Assembly: GCA_022059125.1 (NCBI GenBank)
Contig: JAEUWY010000006.1
Location: 3,162,001-3,226,000, forward strand
Length of the DNA stretch: 64,000 nt
Reading direction: 5' to 3'
Origin: Corynespora cassiicola
Taxonomy: Eukaryota > Ascomycota > Dothideomycetes > Pleosporales > Corynesporascaceae
Shown here: piece by piece, positions 13,279 to 23,867 of the stretch
How the letters are laid out: each line of letters opens with the position of its first letter
How positions within the stretch are numbered: the stretch's first letter is position 1
Made by a program: the position numbers and the translations under genes
Notes under the pieces: model-generated
The model's database searches: none
Told to the model about the DNA's origin: nothing
Seen by the model: the letters and a program-made list of their open reading frames with translations, nothing else

Positions 13279-15740
13279 ATGCCGAAGCGCAAGCACGCCG
13301 CTGCTTTCCAACCCCACCAGTCCAGGATGCTGCACGGCGTCGGCCTGCTCCATGCTACGCCGCCCTTCGACGTAAGTCCGTCGTCGCGACCGCTCCAGAG
13401 CTCGCTGACCCGCCGCAGTCTCCAGCCTCGCCCATCCTGAGGATTCCCGGCCAATGGCCTGGCTACCTCGATCGCCTCGAGCGCGTCGAGCCTCTCGAGC
13501 CTGCCGACTTCTCCGTGTCGCGCTCTCTCTTCCAAATCGTCATCGGCGCAGCGACCGCTCCCATCCTAAACATTCTCCGCGCCGTCTCCATTTACCGCAG
13601 CGACGGCGCCTCGAAGCGACGTCTCGTGTCTCCCGAAAAGACTGAGTTGCGATGCAAGCCCTTCGCCGACCGCATTCGCGCAAACAGGTCCGATGGCAGC
13701 CCGCGCTTCATCAGCCCGGAGCGCGACTCGGAAACATTTGCGCATCCAGTCGACGACGACGACTTCTTCATGTCTGGCGCGAATGGTACCGGCGCTGAAA
13801 ACGACGCGTCTTTACCTCGTGGCGTCTCTACTGCCGCGTCGCACCCTGCCAGTCCTGCCTCTCCTCCATCACCCACAGCCGGGAGGAAAGGCGTATATCC
13901 CTATGCCTCCAAGCACATTCCCCGAAATGGCGCGCTCCACAAAGCTGCCCTGAGGCACAGCGGTTTCGAGAAGCCTCCCAAGAAACTCCAGAAAATCTTG
14001 GTCAAGGCAAACAAAGAGAAGCCCCGCAGGCTCTCGTACAATCCCAACTTCATCCCACCGCCGCCGCCGGAGAGGGACAATCAAAACGGCTTGCCATCCC
14101 CCGAAACCACCCCCGAAAAGAATACAGTCTCCCTGGGCCAGTCGCCTCCATCTTTGCTCGCCCTTCGACGTGGCAAGGAACAAGTCTCGCCTACCGCCAA
14201 GCCTGCACCTGCGCTTCAAGACAATGAAGATTCAGTGAGCAAGAATCTCTTGGACATTCAAAGTCCTTCTAGACATGCGCAAATATACAAAAAATTTACA
14301 GATCTCTCACCACCAGCCCCAGAAAACGGATTTTCTGGGATTTCCGGTGCCCAATTGGATGCATGGCTAGCGGATTTCAAGTCTCGAGCAAGTTATCGCC
14401 AGGCCGAGGACCCGCAGGCAGAGGTTGCTGTCGAAGATCTGGCTGTCCTATCAGAGTACGACAATGATCTCTCTTTCCTCCCGGATGCTCCAACGCCTCT
14501 CCCGCGAAAGCACGTCACCTTCGACAGCACCCGCAAAATTCGGCCATTCTACAGCGACAGACCGGTATCCTTCGTTCTTGATTCACAATTGGACTCTGCA
14601 AAGAGCACTCCCGTTCGACCGACCTTATCAAAAGTACCACCCAAATCGAAGCCTACACCTGACCAGGATGTTGTGCCGGAAACGACTGTGGCTTTCCGGG
14701 GTGTACCCGCCGATACCTGGGATGTATCGGAAGATACAATCGACGTTAGCGAGATGCTATTCTCGTCCGAACTTGCGTGTGAAATTCACCACCAGGTCGC
14801 CGAGGAAAAACTACACGAAGTTGCGCAGGAGAAGTTGAAGCTCGATGTACAACCCAAGGCACCTGCTGATAAGGATGTCTGCGTCCTCATTGACAGCGAT
14901 GACGATGCCCCTGCCAAACCTCAAGTCGAAGCAAAAAAGAAAAGTGTTGTCCCGCCAGCCGTATTTCCCCCGCTGTCTCCCACAGCGCCTCTCGTCGTTG
15001 ATCTGAATAGTTCCGAGCGAGAGATTCTGCTGACAGCGGCAGCAAAGGCAGAACATGGACAAAACCCGTCAGTCCTCGTCAGCAAGAGTACCAATGCTAA
15101 GAGCTTTGGCACGCTTCTTCCTCACATATTCAGCGGCGACCCCATGGCATGGTTGGACGACGATGTTGTAAACGAGTACCTAAGCATCATTGTTGAGCGT
15201 GAGAATGCTAGATTGGGTTGGCAAGGCAAAGCATCTGGAAAGGCCCCGCCGGTCCACGCCTTCGTCTCCCAATGGTATCTCAACATGTCTCAAGGCTATC
15301 ACAAGGTCGAGCGATGGGCCCGTAGGTTCAATCTTAATGGCAAGCGGTTCCTGGATGCTGAGCTAGTCCTCTTTCCTATCTGCCATGGGAACCACTGGCG
15401 ACTTCTAGTCATCAAGCCAAAGGAGCGCCATATTGATTACCTCGACTCTATGGACAGGGACAGCAAGAACTCAACCTCATATGTGAACTTGGCTTTGGAG
15501 TTCCTTCGACACGAACTTGGACCTCTTTTCGTGCGCGGCGAATGGACTGTCACAACGAAGCAACGCAGCGCCGCACAGATCAACGGCAGCGATTGCGGCG
15601 TTTTCACTGTGTTGAACGCTCTTGCTTTTATCCGCAAAGTGGAGCCTTCCAAGATCACTGTGTCGAACGGTATGGAAGACGCTCGTCGTCGGATAGCCTA
15701 CACCATTATCGAGGCCAGGCCACCTCAACAACCAACCTGA
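13279..15740 (+). CDS. Ulp1-type SUMO (ubiquitin-like) cysteine protease
   Basis: C48-family protease expected to mature SUMO and remove it from substrates, usually at the nuclear envelope. Exons 13279-13371 and 13419-15740, with a 47-nt intron and CTGAC branch, give 804 residues. The first exon starts MPKRKHAAAF, a basic possible nuclear signal. Residues of about 70-580 are low-complexity and Pro/Ser-rich, presumed disordered. The catalytic domain occupies about the last 220 residues. His690 (GNHWRLL), Asp707 (YLDSMD), a Gln a few residues before the Cys, and Cys757 in NGSDCGVF form the canonical set. The domain organisation, with a long N-terminus and C-terminal protease, matches fungal Ulp1 and UlpB-type enzymes; which paralogue it is cannot be settled here. 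Confidence 0.88.
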
Positions 15741-16735
15741 GCCTAAATCGTGAGGACTCGAGAGGTTTTACACATGGATTGTTCAAAGCACCTGACATCG
15801 TCATTCGCATATTCGAGATCGTAGCCGATCTCTACACATGCCTCGTCTCACACGACAGTATCATGACTACTTGATGTCCTTATGCTGCTATTAGTCTCAA
15901 AGAGGGCCATCGACCTTCCTGGCCACTTCTTCTAAAGACTCCACTAGAGTCCCTGGGGAATGATGCTTACATCTACCCATGAATGATTCATCTTTCAAAA
16001 GTGCAGCCCCTTCAAGCTGCCTTACCCACCCATTCGAGATTGGTTGCAGCCTTTATTCACTTCGAGGTACACCCATGTCTATTGTAAGGTGGATTTGCTT
16101 TCTTCTTTCATGATTTTTTTTCAAGCTGCTGGAGTCTTCGGCTGTTCTCACTTCCCTTCCTCAATGCGCGGGACTTTGTTGTCCTTTTGGCGTTCACGGT
16201 CGCGATACGGATGCATGGCGGTGGACTTTAACGTTTGCATTAGCACATGGCGTTCTTTGACGCACTTTATGGCGCTCTACGACGAGATACCCTGCCGATT
16301 TATTATGGAGTCGGCCCTTTCCAGTGACCTTTGTACAGTAGCAATTGCAAGAAGTCTTGATCGTTTGAACAAACATGTGCATAAGTTGGATGTGAAGCTC
16401 CTAAAGCTGTGCACTAACCGCGGCACGTTCAATTTGTCATTAGCGCGCTTTTTTGCCAAGAACACTGCACAAAACCTCAACCCTCGAAAATCTTTCGCTG
16501 CCATCCTCTCCTCTCCACCATGCCACCATACAAGTGAGGTAAGTCTAACGTCTTTCTTTCTATACCACCATGTTATGATTATTAAAATTTTCAATCTGTC
16601 AATCTTCTGACTCCTATGGGGGCCTGATGACTCAAAAAATTTGTATTCACACTATGATTCAACGACTTCCTCACATGTTTCTGCACACAATCTGCTAGCA
16701 ACTTCGGCTGACCGTAACGAACAACAGAAGTGACC
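15741..16735. other. Spacer and presumed 5' leader of the Sen34 gene
   Basis: No gene is recognised; a 188-codon open frame at 16044-16610 has no family resemblance. Near the Sen34 start, CCACCATGCCACC at 16516-16526 opens a five-codon frame ending at 16537, directly before a strong donor GGTAAGT (16539), with an acceptor CAACAG at about 16722-16727. This looks like a 5'-UTR intron with a short upstream ORF in the first non-coding exon. Confidence 0.4.
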
Positions 16736-17662
16736 ATGGCCCCGGTCGCAGGACCGTTTCCGATTTCAAACATTGCTGGGCGGTACCTCGTCTTCGACGT
16801 GGACGCCATCAGCCACGCGCGACGAGAGCATAACATCTGCGGCGTCCTCATCGGCACCATCCCGAACTTGTCGCAGCAGAATGTCTTCCTTGGCATACCT
16901 CTAGAACTCATGCCCGAAGAGGCACGTGTCCTGGTAGAACAGGGCCACGCCTACATCATCGACGATGTGGAGACGCATCGCAAGGGCTTCTTGGAGATGA
17001 ACAGGGAGGACCGGGTCAAGTTCCTGCGGGACATGGACCGCAAAGGAATGGAACTGGCGCTTGGCGCAAAGAAGGCAGCCGAAGAGAGGTCTGAGAAGGC
17101 TCTCAAGGAGAAAGGCCTGGGCCACTTGTTGCATGAGAAGAGCTTGCGCGCTGGATCCCCATCCACTTCTGGTACTGCGCCGCCGACGCCGAAAAATTCG
17201 GATGCCGAGCCAGCTGTCGACGATGCAACCTTGTTTGACTCTGCGCCTGCCTCGCCTGCGCCATCGTCTGTGCCGGAAAAGAAGATTGAGCCTCAATACA
17301 TCACCCCGACTTTATCGTATCCGCCCGTCTCTCCACCGTCCATCCAAGATGCCCTCCCTTTACCCCAAGTGCCTCCCAGCTACCCGCTGTTCAGGTTTTT
17401 GCATTCACGCGGCTATTTTTTCATGCCTGGCCTCCGATTTGGATGCCATTATAGCGTATACCCGGGCGACCCTCTGCGCTTCCACAGCCACTTCCTGGCC
17501 ACCGGCCTCAGCTGGGACCAAGAGTTCGATCTGCTGGATATCGTTGGTGGCGGAAGATTGGGAACGGGCGTTAAGAAGGCCTACCTTATTGGTGGTGAGG
17601 ACGAATCCGTCACCGAGGGAGAATCAGTCAGAGCTTTTTCTATCGAGTGGGCAGGACTGTGA
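16736..17662 (+). CDS. SEN34: tRNA-splicing endonuclease subunit Sen34
   Basis: Catalytic subunit of the heterotetrameric tRNA intron endonuclease; in known systems it cuts the 3' splice site of pre-tRNAs. Intronless in the coding part, 308 residues from ATG 16736. An earlier in-frame GTG is not used because homologues begin just before the IAGRYLVFDVD block. The N-terminal domain contains REHNICGVLIGT and NVFLGIPLELMPEEA, typical of Sen34. A charged, Pro/Ser-rich linker spans about 110-210. The C-terminal nuclease fold has the Tyr (CHYSVYPGDP), His (LRFHSHFL) and Lys (GVKKAYLI) expected for the catalytic triad. Length is normal for fungal Sen34. Confidence 0.93.
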   Translation: MAPVAGPFPISNIAGRYLVFDVDAISHARREHNICGVLIGTIPNLSQQNVFLGIPLELMPEEARVLVEQGHAYIIDDVETHRKGFLEMNREDRVKFLRDMDRKGMELALGAKKAAEERSEKALKEKGLGHLLHEKSLRAGSPSTSGTAPPTPKNSDAEPAVDDATLFDSAPASPAPSSVPEKKIEPQYITPTLSYPPVSPPSIQDALPLPQVPPSYPLFRFLHSRGYFFMPGLRFGCHYSVYPGDPLRFHSHFLATGLSWDQEFDLLDIVGGGRLGTGVKKAYLIGGEDESVTEGESVRAFSIEWAGL

Positions 17663-18120
17663 GGGGTTAGCTATTGTGGACATGGTCCATGCAGCACAGC
17701 AGGAATGATGTCCGATAATCAATATCTTTGTTTTGGCCTCAATCGCCAACTGAAAGCATTGCACGCGTGACTTGACTTCATTCTTATACAAAGGGATCCT
17801 GTACTTGGTCCTACCTGGTGGCATCAATGATAAATAATCGTCTGCAGTACCCAACTACTAGACTTGAATCATTGCAATGAATAAAGGCAGCATTCTATAG
17901 CCATCGTTCCTTGCTCTCATCGTTTGAGCAGTCGTTGTCACGAATATCTCTGGTTTGGTCCATTTTTTTGTTGATTCGTTTCATTACTAGAAGTTACATA
18001 TTCTGCGGGTATATCCCAAAGGTCTGTAGACCATTTATCCATATCCCATTTTCCTTCCCTGGGACCCCAACGCCTAATTATCATGCGAGAAACTTAGCTT
18101 CAGCGCCCTCCTGTAGCGCC
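17663..18120. other. Convergent 3' spacer between Sen34 and the membrane protein gene
   Basis: 458 bp between two convergent stop codons. It should hold the 3' ends of both transcripts; no further gene or repeat is seen. Confidence 0.6.
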
Positions 18121-20530
18121 CTACTCCATGCCCTCCAACAATGCTCTCTTCTCGTCCCCCGCCCCCTCCTCCTCCCCACTCTGCAGATACCTCCTCAACC
18201 CCGCATACAACCCCTTCTTCACAATGTCCTTGGTCTCCCCCGCCGCCCCAAAACAACAATGCTCCACCCTCCCCAGCGGCCCCTCCCTCGGATCCTCCTC
18301 CAGCAACACCCCAAACCTAAGCTTCGCCTCCCTCAACTCCCTCGGAAACGGGTCTCCGCCCAGACACGCCCCCACCGCCAACCGATCCAAGGTCGGATTC
18401 CGCGTCGTAACCATGATGCGCGAAAACTGCGTGTCGGACGCCACGCCATTCTGATGGATGGACCAATAGCCCACGACGAGGAAGACGGCCGTGGCGGCCA
18501 CGGCAATCGCATACCCGACCCAGAGCCCCTCCTTGTGGTACACAAACACATTTACCGCGCGCGACTTTGTGCAGGGCGTGGGCGCAAAGGTGGTCACCAC
18601 AAAGTGCTCCTCGGAGAGGAGGGACAGCAGCATGTCCTCGAACAGGGCCTGCACGCCTGCCTGCAGGTCCGGGAGCACGTACGAGGTGGACTGCTCCATC
18701 AGCTTCGTCTCCGAGATGTCGGACTCGGTGATGTAGATTGGGGCCTCGCCGTTGGGGATCTTGGTGTAGCTTATGCGGCCGCGGAGGAAGTTGCGGAGGA
18801 GGGCGCCCAGGGCGTGGTAGCTGGCCGTCAGCTTGTACGTCTCTGGCGCTTCCTTGGGGCGCACAAAGGCCGAGGCGGGGCTGGCGGTGTAGGCGGAAGT
18901 GTTGGCTTCGTTGCGGGTGAGGGTGGTTTGGATCAGGGGGTCTAGGAAGGTGCGGGAGGAGACGTGGGCGTACTGGACCGTGTCGGTGTAGTTTATGGCG
19001 AAGGTGTAGTTTGTGTGGTGGAGGACGCATTTTACGATTTTGGATTCGTGCACGTTGCCCCATTTCGAGGCGAAGCGGGAGGAGTTGTCGTAGGCTTGGG
19101 TCGTTTTGATCGAGTAGCCGAGCCAGAGGTCGGGCTCGGATTCGAAGACGCCTGTTGAGTCCGGGTAGCCGGGTGCTGCTACGCCTTGTCCGGGCAGGAC
19201 GTCGGCTTGGGGCCGCACATAGTCATTCATGTCGACTTCGGCATAGTAGAGATGGTCACCTTCTGGGGCCACTGGTGAAGACGTTAGATTCATCTATCAA
19301 GTATTCAGCAGAAGACCGCTTACTAGTATTGAGAGTAATCGGCATGGGCTCTTTTGGGTCAGGATGATTTGAGCTGGCCATCTCCTCGCATTTGTATCCA
19401 GGGCCCGTGAAGGTGATCGAGTAGGTGCAGTTCCAGCTTCCTTCGCAGCTGTTGATGGAAGCATTGGGGTGGGTCACGGGTTTCTTGAGATAGGCGCTGG
19501 TTACGGCAAGACGCCTGGCATTCTTGGACGGCTGGTCGTAGTAATCAAAATAACCCTCTTTGCCTTCCATGTCGGTCGTGTTGTAATACGACATTGGGTA
19601 TCCGGGGTAGAGCTCGGCTTTCCTAAAGTTGAAAAGTGCTTCATGGGTAAAGTTCAGCGTCGCTACCGGGCACTCGGTGTGGTTGTAAATCGTGCTGATC
19701 TCAGAAGTCAAGGAAGCAGGAGATAAGACGGAAGCAATTGGGATTAGCCTGAGAGGGGAAGTCAGCGAAACATTGGATAGCAAGCCAGTCAATACCCACC
19801 AACTGCACAGGGCCATGAACGTCGCCAGCTTGCCATTGCAAATCATTTCCCAATTCCAAAACGCAGTGAGGTCTTCGGTAGCAGCAAAGAGACCATCGAT
19901 GGCATTGATCGTCATGGCCTTCCTCCTAAAGGTGCGCCATATACGCTGTCGATAGCACAAGACGACTGTGCCGACCAGGGTTGACTTTACGAAAAAGGCC
20001 AAAGCTGTGCCGTACCGTATCTTGGTCAGCTGCTCCTCAGCCGGCCGCCCGTCCAGATGCTGGTAGAAAAAATGATGTCCCAGCGCCCCCAAGATGCCTG
20101 CAATGTACAGGCCGGCCATCATTGCGGGAGTCGTCCAGTGGATGTGCCATTGCGCAAGCTCGCCCGCTCTCTTGTCAACCAGTGCCTGGGTAGCGGCGTC
20201 CATTGTTTTGTAGTGGTTGAGTGAGTATGTAGAAAACATGGAGGCTGCCGCCGAATTGTTTGCTGTGGTTCCATTGCTGAGGTCGCGTGAATGCAGTGAT
20301 GCATACTGGTTCCCCTGCGTGTGTGGAAATGGATAGGAGCCTGGTCTGGGGGTCGATTCTGTCGAAGGAGCCACACGCTGGTATTCGCCCCGCGACGAAC
20401 GTGATTGTGCCATGTTTGACATTTCAAGGGGCGCTGTCGGCTCGAAGGGGTCATATCGGGTTTCTGGAGACACAGACCGCGAAGAGTAGGGCGAGCGGTC
20501 ATATCGTGAAGCCATGGTGTGCGCTGCCAA
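18121..20530 (-). CDS. Multi-pass membrane protein of unknown function (fungal DUF3176-like)
   Basis: Predicted plasma- or endomembrane protein of 768 residues. Exons on the complement: 20530-19800, 19748-19324 and 19271-18121. The first intron (19749-19799) is 51 nt, a multiple of three and stop-free, with a GTGGGT donor and CTCAG acceptor; removing it gives the conserved-looking SWLIPIASVLSPASLT. The second intron is 52 nt. The N-terminus is Ser/Arg-rich and cytosolic. Hydrophobic helices lie at about 138-160, 178-200 and 240-260. A long region with many N-glycosylation sequons (NHT, NTT, NCT, NYT) follows, and a last helix (YAIAVAATAVFLVVGYW) sits about 130 residues from the end. This layout fits large fungal families often labelled DUF3176 or 'formylmethionine deformylase-like'; no biochemical role is evident. 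Confidence 0.75.
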
Positions 20531-21983
20531 ATGCCGGAACGATTGAGATGGGTCGATGTTTGACGGAAGATTTGTATTATGGTAGTACGGACATCAACTA
20601 TGCCAGAAACGTGGGAGCCAAGCGCCTGGGGGCACCGAAAAAGCGGCCTCGGGGTTGGGGCACCGCGCGGGAGAGAGTTGAGATGGACAGAACGGCTCTG
20701 GGGGCACAGTGCCCGGGGAACGGCCAGTGAATAAAGCACACCAGGGCTTGGTACGACCCGGGCTGCGGAGGGCTGCGGACGGCTGCGTGGCTCAGCTACA
20801 GCCTACAGGCAATGTACCTGAGTGCGAACATGAGACTGTACTCCGCAGTCAGTACAACAGTTGCGATGTTCTATGCGTGCATAGAGAGGCAGGGACGAGG
20901 CTCAGCATCAGCCACAATGCCCTCGCCGTCAGCGCTAGCTCCCCACCAAAGAGGCTGCGCATCACGGGCGGCCTGAACATTGCCGAACACGTTCGCAGCA
21001 TCATGTACCTGCACTGTGGACGACAGACTGGTCGAGTGTTTGGCCTGCGAAGGGAGCGTCTGCGAGTTTGTCGGGGCTGCCGAGCGACCCAGCCTGGCCT
21101 ATTCCGGCCCCGAAAGGTTTACGCGAAACGTGTAGGATTCCCGCGACCAGCTTGCCGGGGAGAAACGATGCTCACGGACTTCTAAACGCTGCTATACTTA
21201 GGACCCATGCGAGATGCGGGACACCATCTGCCGCTGGCTGCACAGCGGCCGCTGCGGCTTCAGCCTTCTGCAGCCCTCCCATCGTTGGCCAAGTAGTCTG
21301 TTGTAAACCCACAACCCGTCCGAAGCAGTATTCGACCGAATGATGAAGAGTGGCGAAACAGAAAGACGGCCGTAGAAGAATCAAAGACAAGAGCTGCGCT
21401 AGAGAAAATTTCCCAACCGGTGGGAGTGGGCAGGGTGGGACTGCTCGGGCTTGGTCTCCCTGCTGGACACCACAGAGTCTTTCGTCTTCATTTCCGTGAG
21501 CATCATTTATAATTCATCAAGGCAGAGATTGACTGCAAATCGCAAGGGCTTTGTCATATATCCTTAGGATGCAGTAAGCAAGGTACTACAAAATGTGCCC
21601 TTTGCGAGAAACCGAGGTGTTCCCGAGCCATGTCCGACGCGCCTATGCAGCGCCCTACTCCTCACTCTCTGGGCAACCTACCTAATTGAGAAAACTAGAC
21701 GCGTCTGCTGAGCTAGCCCGGCTTTTCCATTGGCCATGGAAGACCTTGAGATCACTATTCTGCAATGCCGAATGGGGAAAACAGCTTAGAAATGCCACCG
21801 AACAACTTTGAAGCTAACGTTCGACTTGCGTCACCGCAGGACCCCACATTCAGGTATATATACAATGTGGAAGCCGCCGCTAATACGGGTAGACTATTGC
21901 AATATACTTCATTCTAGCCTCCTATACTCGCCCCCTCTTCCATTGACATCTTCTTCCAAAGCACATTTGACTAAATCGCAACA
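20531..21983. other. Divergent intergenic region, 1.45 kb
   Basis: Promoter space between the membrane protein gene (-) and the MDR oxidoreductase gene (+). Open frames of up to 158 codons are present but have no recognisable domain. A TATATATAC-like TATA element near 21855 and a CT-rich stretch at about 21915-21975 plausibly belong to the oxidoreductase promoter and leader. Confidence 0.5.
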
Positions 21984-23417
21984 ATGGCACCCACCACCAC
22001 CAGGCAGTGGACCGTCGAGGGTACCTCTGGCTTCGACGACCTCAAGTTCAACGAGAAGGCCCCCATCCCTCAATTGGCCGAGAATGACGTCCTGGTCAAG
22101 AGTGAGCCCGTCTCCTCAATAGCGAGCGTGAATTGATGCTGATCCATGGCAGTCCACGGTGCCTCCCTGAACTACCGTGATCTTATCATCCCCAAGGTTG
22201 GTTTACCTCGGCAGCCCGCCCGGCAGTTGCAACAGTCCTGACTTGCTCCAGGGCCAATACCCCTTCCCCATGAGGACTCCCGTGGTGCCCGGCTCCGACG
22301 GTGCTGGCATCGTCGAGGCGGTCGGATCGCGCGTCACCCGCTTCAAGCCCGGAGGTAGGTAGCCATTCCCTTCTGCCCCGATCACCGCACAGAGAGCAAG
22401 CACATCGTTCCGTCATCGCACTCGAGTTCCGCAAAAAAGAAATGGAGAAGAGAAGAATCTTCAGGAACCAACGTTTTGAAGATCCTTCTCACGATTTTTT
22501 TGGGCTCTTCCCTTCCCCATCAAAATGCCCCAGCGATCATCCCCCTTCCCCACACCCCCTCAATTCCGACCATTCCGACAATGAAGTCATCCTCCCCCAC
22601 ACACAACCTCCCACTAACACCCACCCCCCCAACAGACAAAGTCGTCACCCTCTTCAACCAAGGCCACCTCGCCGGCTCCCTCGACCTCAACACCGTCGCC
22701 ACCGGCCTCGGCGGCGCCCTCGACGGCACCCTCCGCGAGTACGCCACCTTCAACGAACAAGGCCTCGTCTCCATGCCCAGCAACCTCTCCTACCTCGAAG
22801 CCAGCACCCTCTCCTGCGCCGCACTGACCGCCTGGAACGCACTCTACGGCCTCGAGACCCGCGCCCTGAAGCCCGGCCAGACCGTCCTGACGCAGGGCAC
22901 CGGCGGCGTGTCCATCTTCGCGCTGCAGTTTGCCAAGGCGGCGGGCGCCCGCGTCATCGCGACCACGTCGAGCGCGAGCAAGGCCGAGCTGCTGAAGAAG
23001 TACGGCGCCGACCATGTCATCAACTACAAGGAGAACCCGAACTGGGGCGAGACGGCCAAGGAGCTCACGCCCGGCAAGGCGGGCGTCGAGCACGTCATCG
23101 AGGTCGGCGGGCCCAAGACCATGGCCCAGAGCCTCAAGGCCATCAAGATCGATGGCGTCATCTCCATCATTGGCTTCATTGGCGGCTTTGAGAAGGAGCA
23201 GCCTACCTTCCTCGATGTGCTGAGCAACATGTGTACCGTCCGCGGATTGCTGGTCGGCTCGAGGCAGCAGTTTGAGGACATGAATGCGGCGATTGAGCAG
23301 AATGACATTCATCCCGTCGTCGATGAGAAGGTGTTTGAGTTGGCCCAGCTCAAGGATGCGTATCAGTACCAGTGGGATCAGAAGCACTTTGGTAAGTTGG
23401 TCATCAAGGTGCAGTAA
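21984..23417 (+). CDS. Medium-chain NAD(P)-dependent dehydrogenase / quinone-reductase-like (MDR) protein
   Basis: Soluble oxidoreductase of the zinc-type alcohol dehydrogenase-like (MDR) superfamily, acting on an unknown alcohol, enone or quinone. Exons 21984-22101, 22153-22196, 22252-22354 and 22636-23417 give 348 residues in consistent phases. The GroES-like N-half has HGASLNYRDLIIPKGQYP and VVPGSDGAGIVEAVG. The Rossmann half has the nucleotide-binding LTQGTGGVSIFALQFAKAAGA and the cofactor-loop region SSASKAELLKKYGADHVINYK. The cysteine/histidine set for catalytic zinc is not evident, so the zinc-free quinone-oxidoreductase branch is more likely. The third intron is 281 nt, far longer than the others (51 and 55 nt), and is bounded by GTAGGT and CAACAG; the join restores FKPGDKVVTLF. 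Confidence 0.87.
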
Positions 23418-23867
23418 GTGCGCTGCTTGGGGGGACGTAGCGTAATGGATGGGAAGAGGAAGCTATACATTGGGCTCGAGCATGCTACATGTGCTCTTGA
23501 GCAGGTTATGAATCATGGGATAGGCTAGGATTTGAAAAGGCCTAATGCAACGTCAAAGTCACCAACCACAGTCATGGAAGATCTTGTTGCAGAGTAGAAC
23601 ACATATGTGACGTTCAGAGCAATGGCATTTACGAAAAAAAAGGTGCTTTAGGTGTATTAAAAGTCCTAATCTTAATCAGAGACGGAAGAGAATGGCCGTA
23701 TTCACATGGCTCCAGCCCTCTAGCATACCTCCAAACCCTCAAATTCCCATCTAAGTGGCCCAGACTCCTGATCATGATACCCACACCCCAACGCCCAAGC
23801 AAGCAAAAAAAATTTAAAAAAAATTTCAGTATAATGATGGGTTGACCGACCCAAGATACGCCAAAGC
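23418..23867. other. Convergent 3' spacer
   Basis: 450 bp between the stop codons of the MDR gene (+) and the apyrase gene (-). It contains A-rich tracts around 23630 and 23806-23822. No gene is seen. Confidence 0.6.

Noticed and set aside
16534..16735. An N-terminal extension of Sen34 starting MPPYK through a splice to 16728
   Set aside because: The phases do not agree (14 nt plus the acceptor frame fails) and homologues start at the later ATG.
17911..18945. A 344-codon plus-strand frame opposite the large membrane protein
   Set aside because: Antisense shadow; Pro/Arg/Gly-rich and not conserved-looking.
20709..21185. A 158-codon open frame upstream of the MDR gene
   Set aside because: Composition is mixed and Cys/Arg-rich with no domain; it sits in promoter space and overlaps other random frames.
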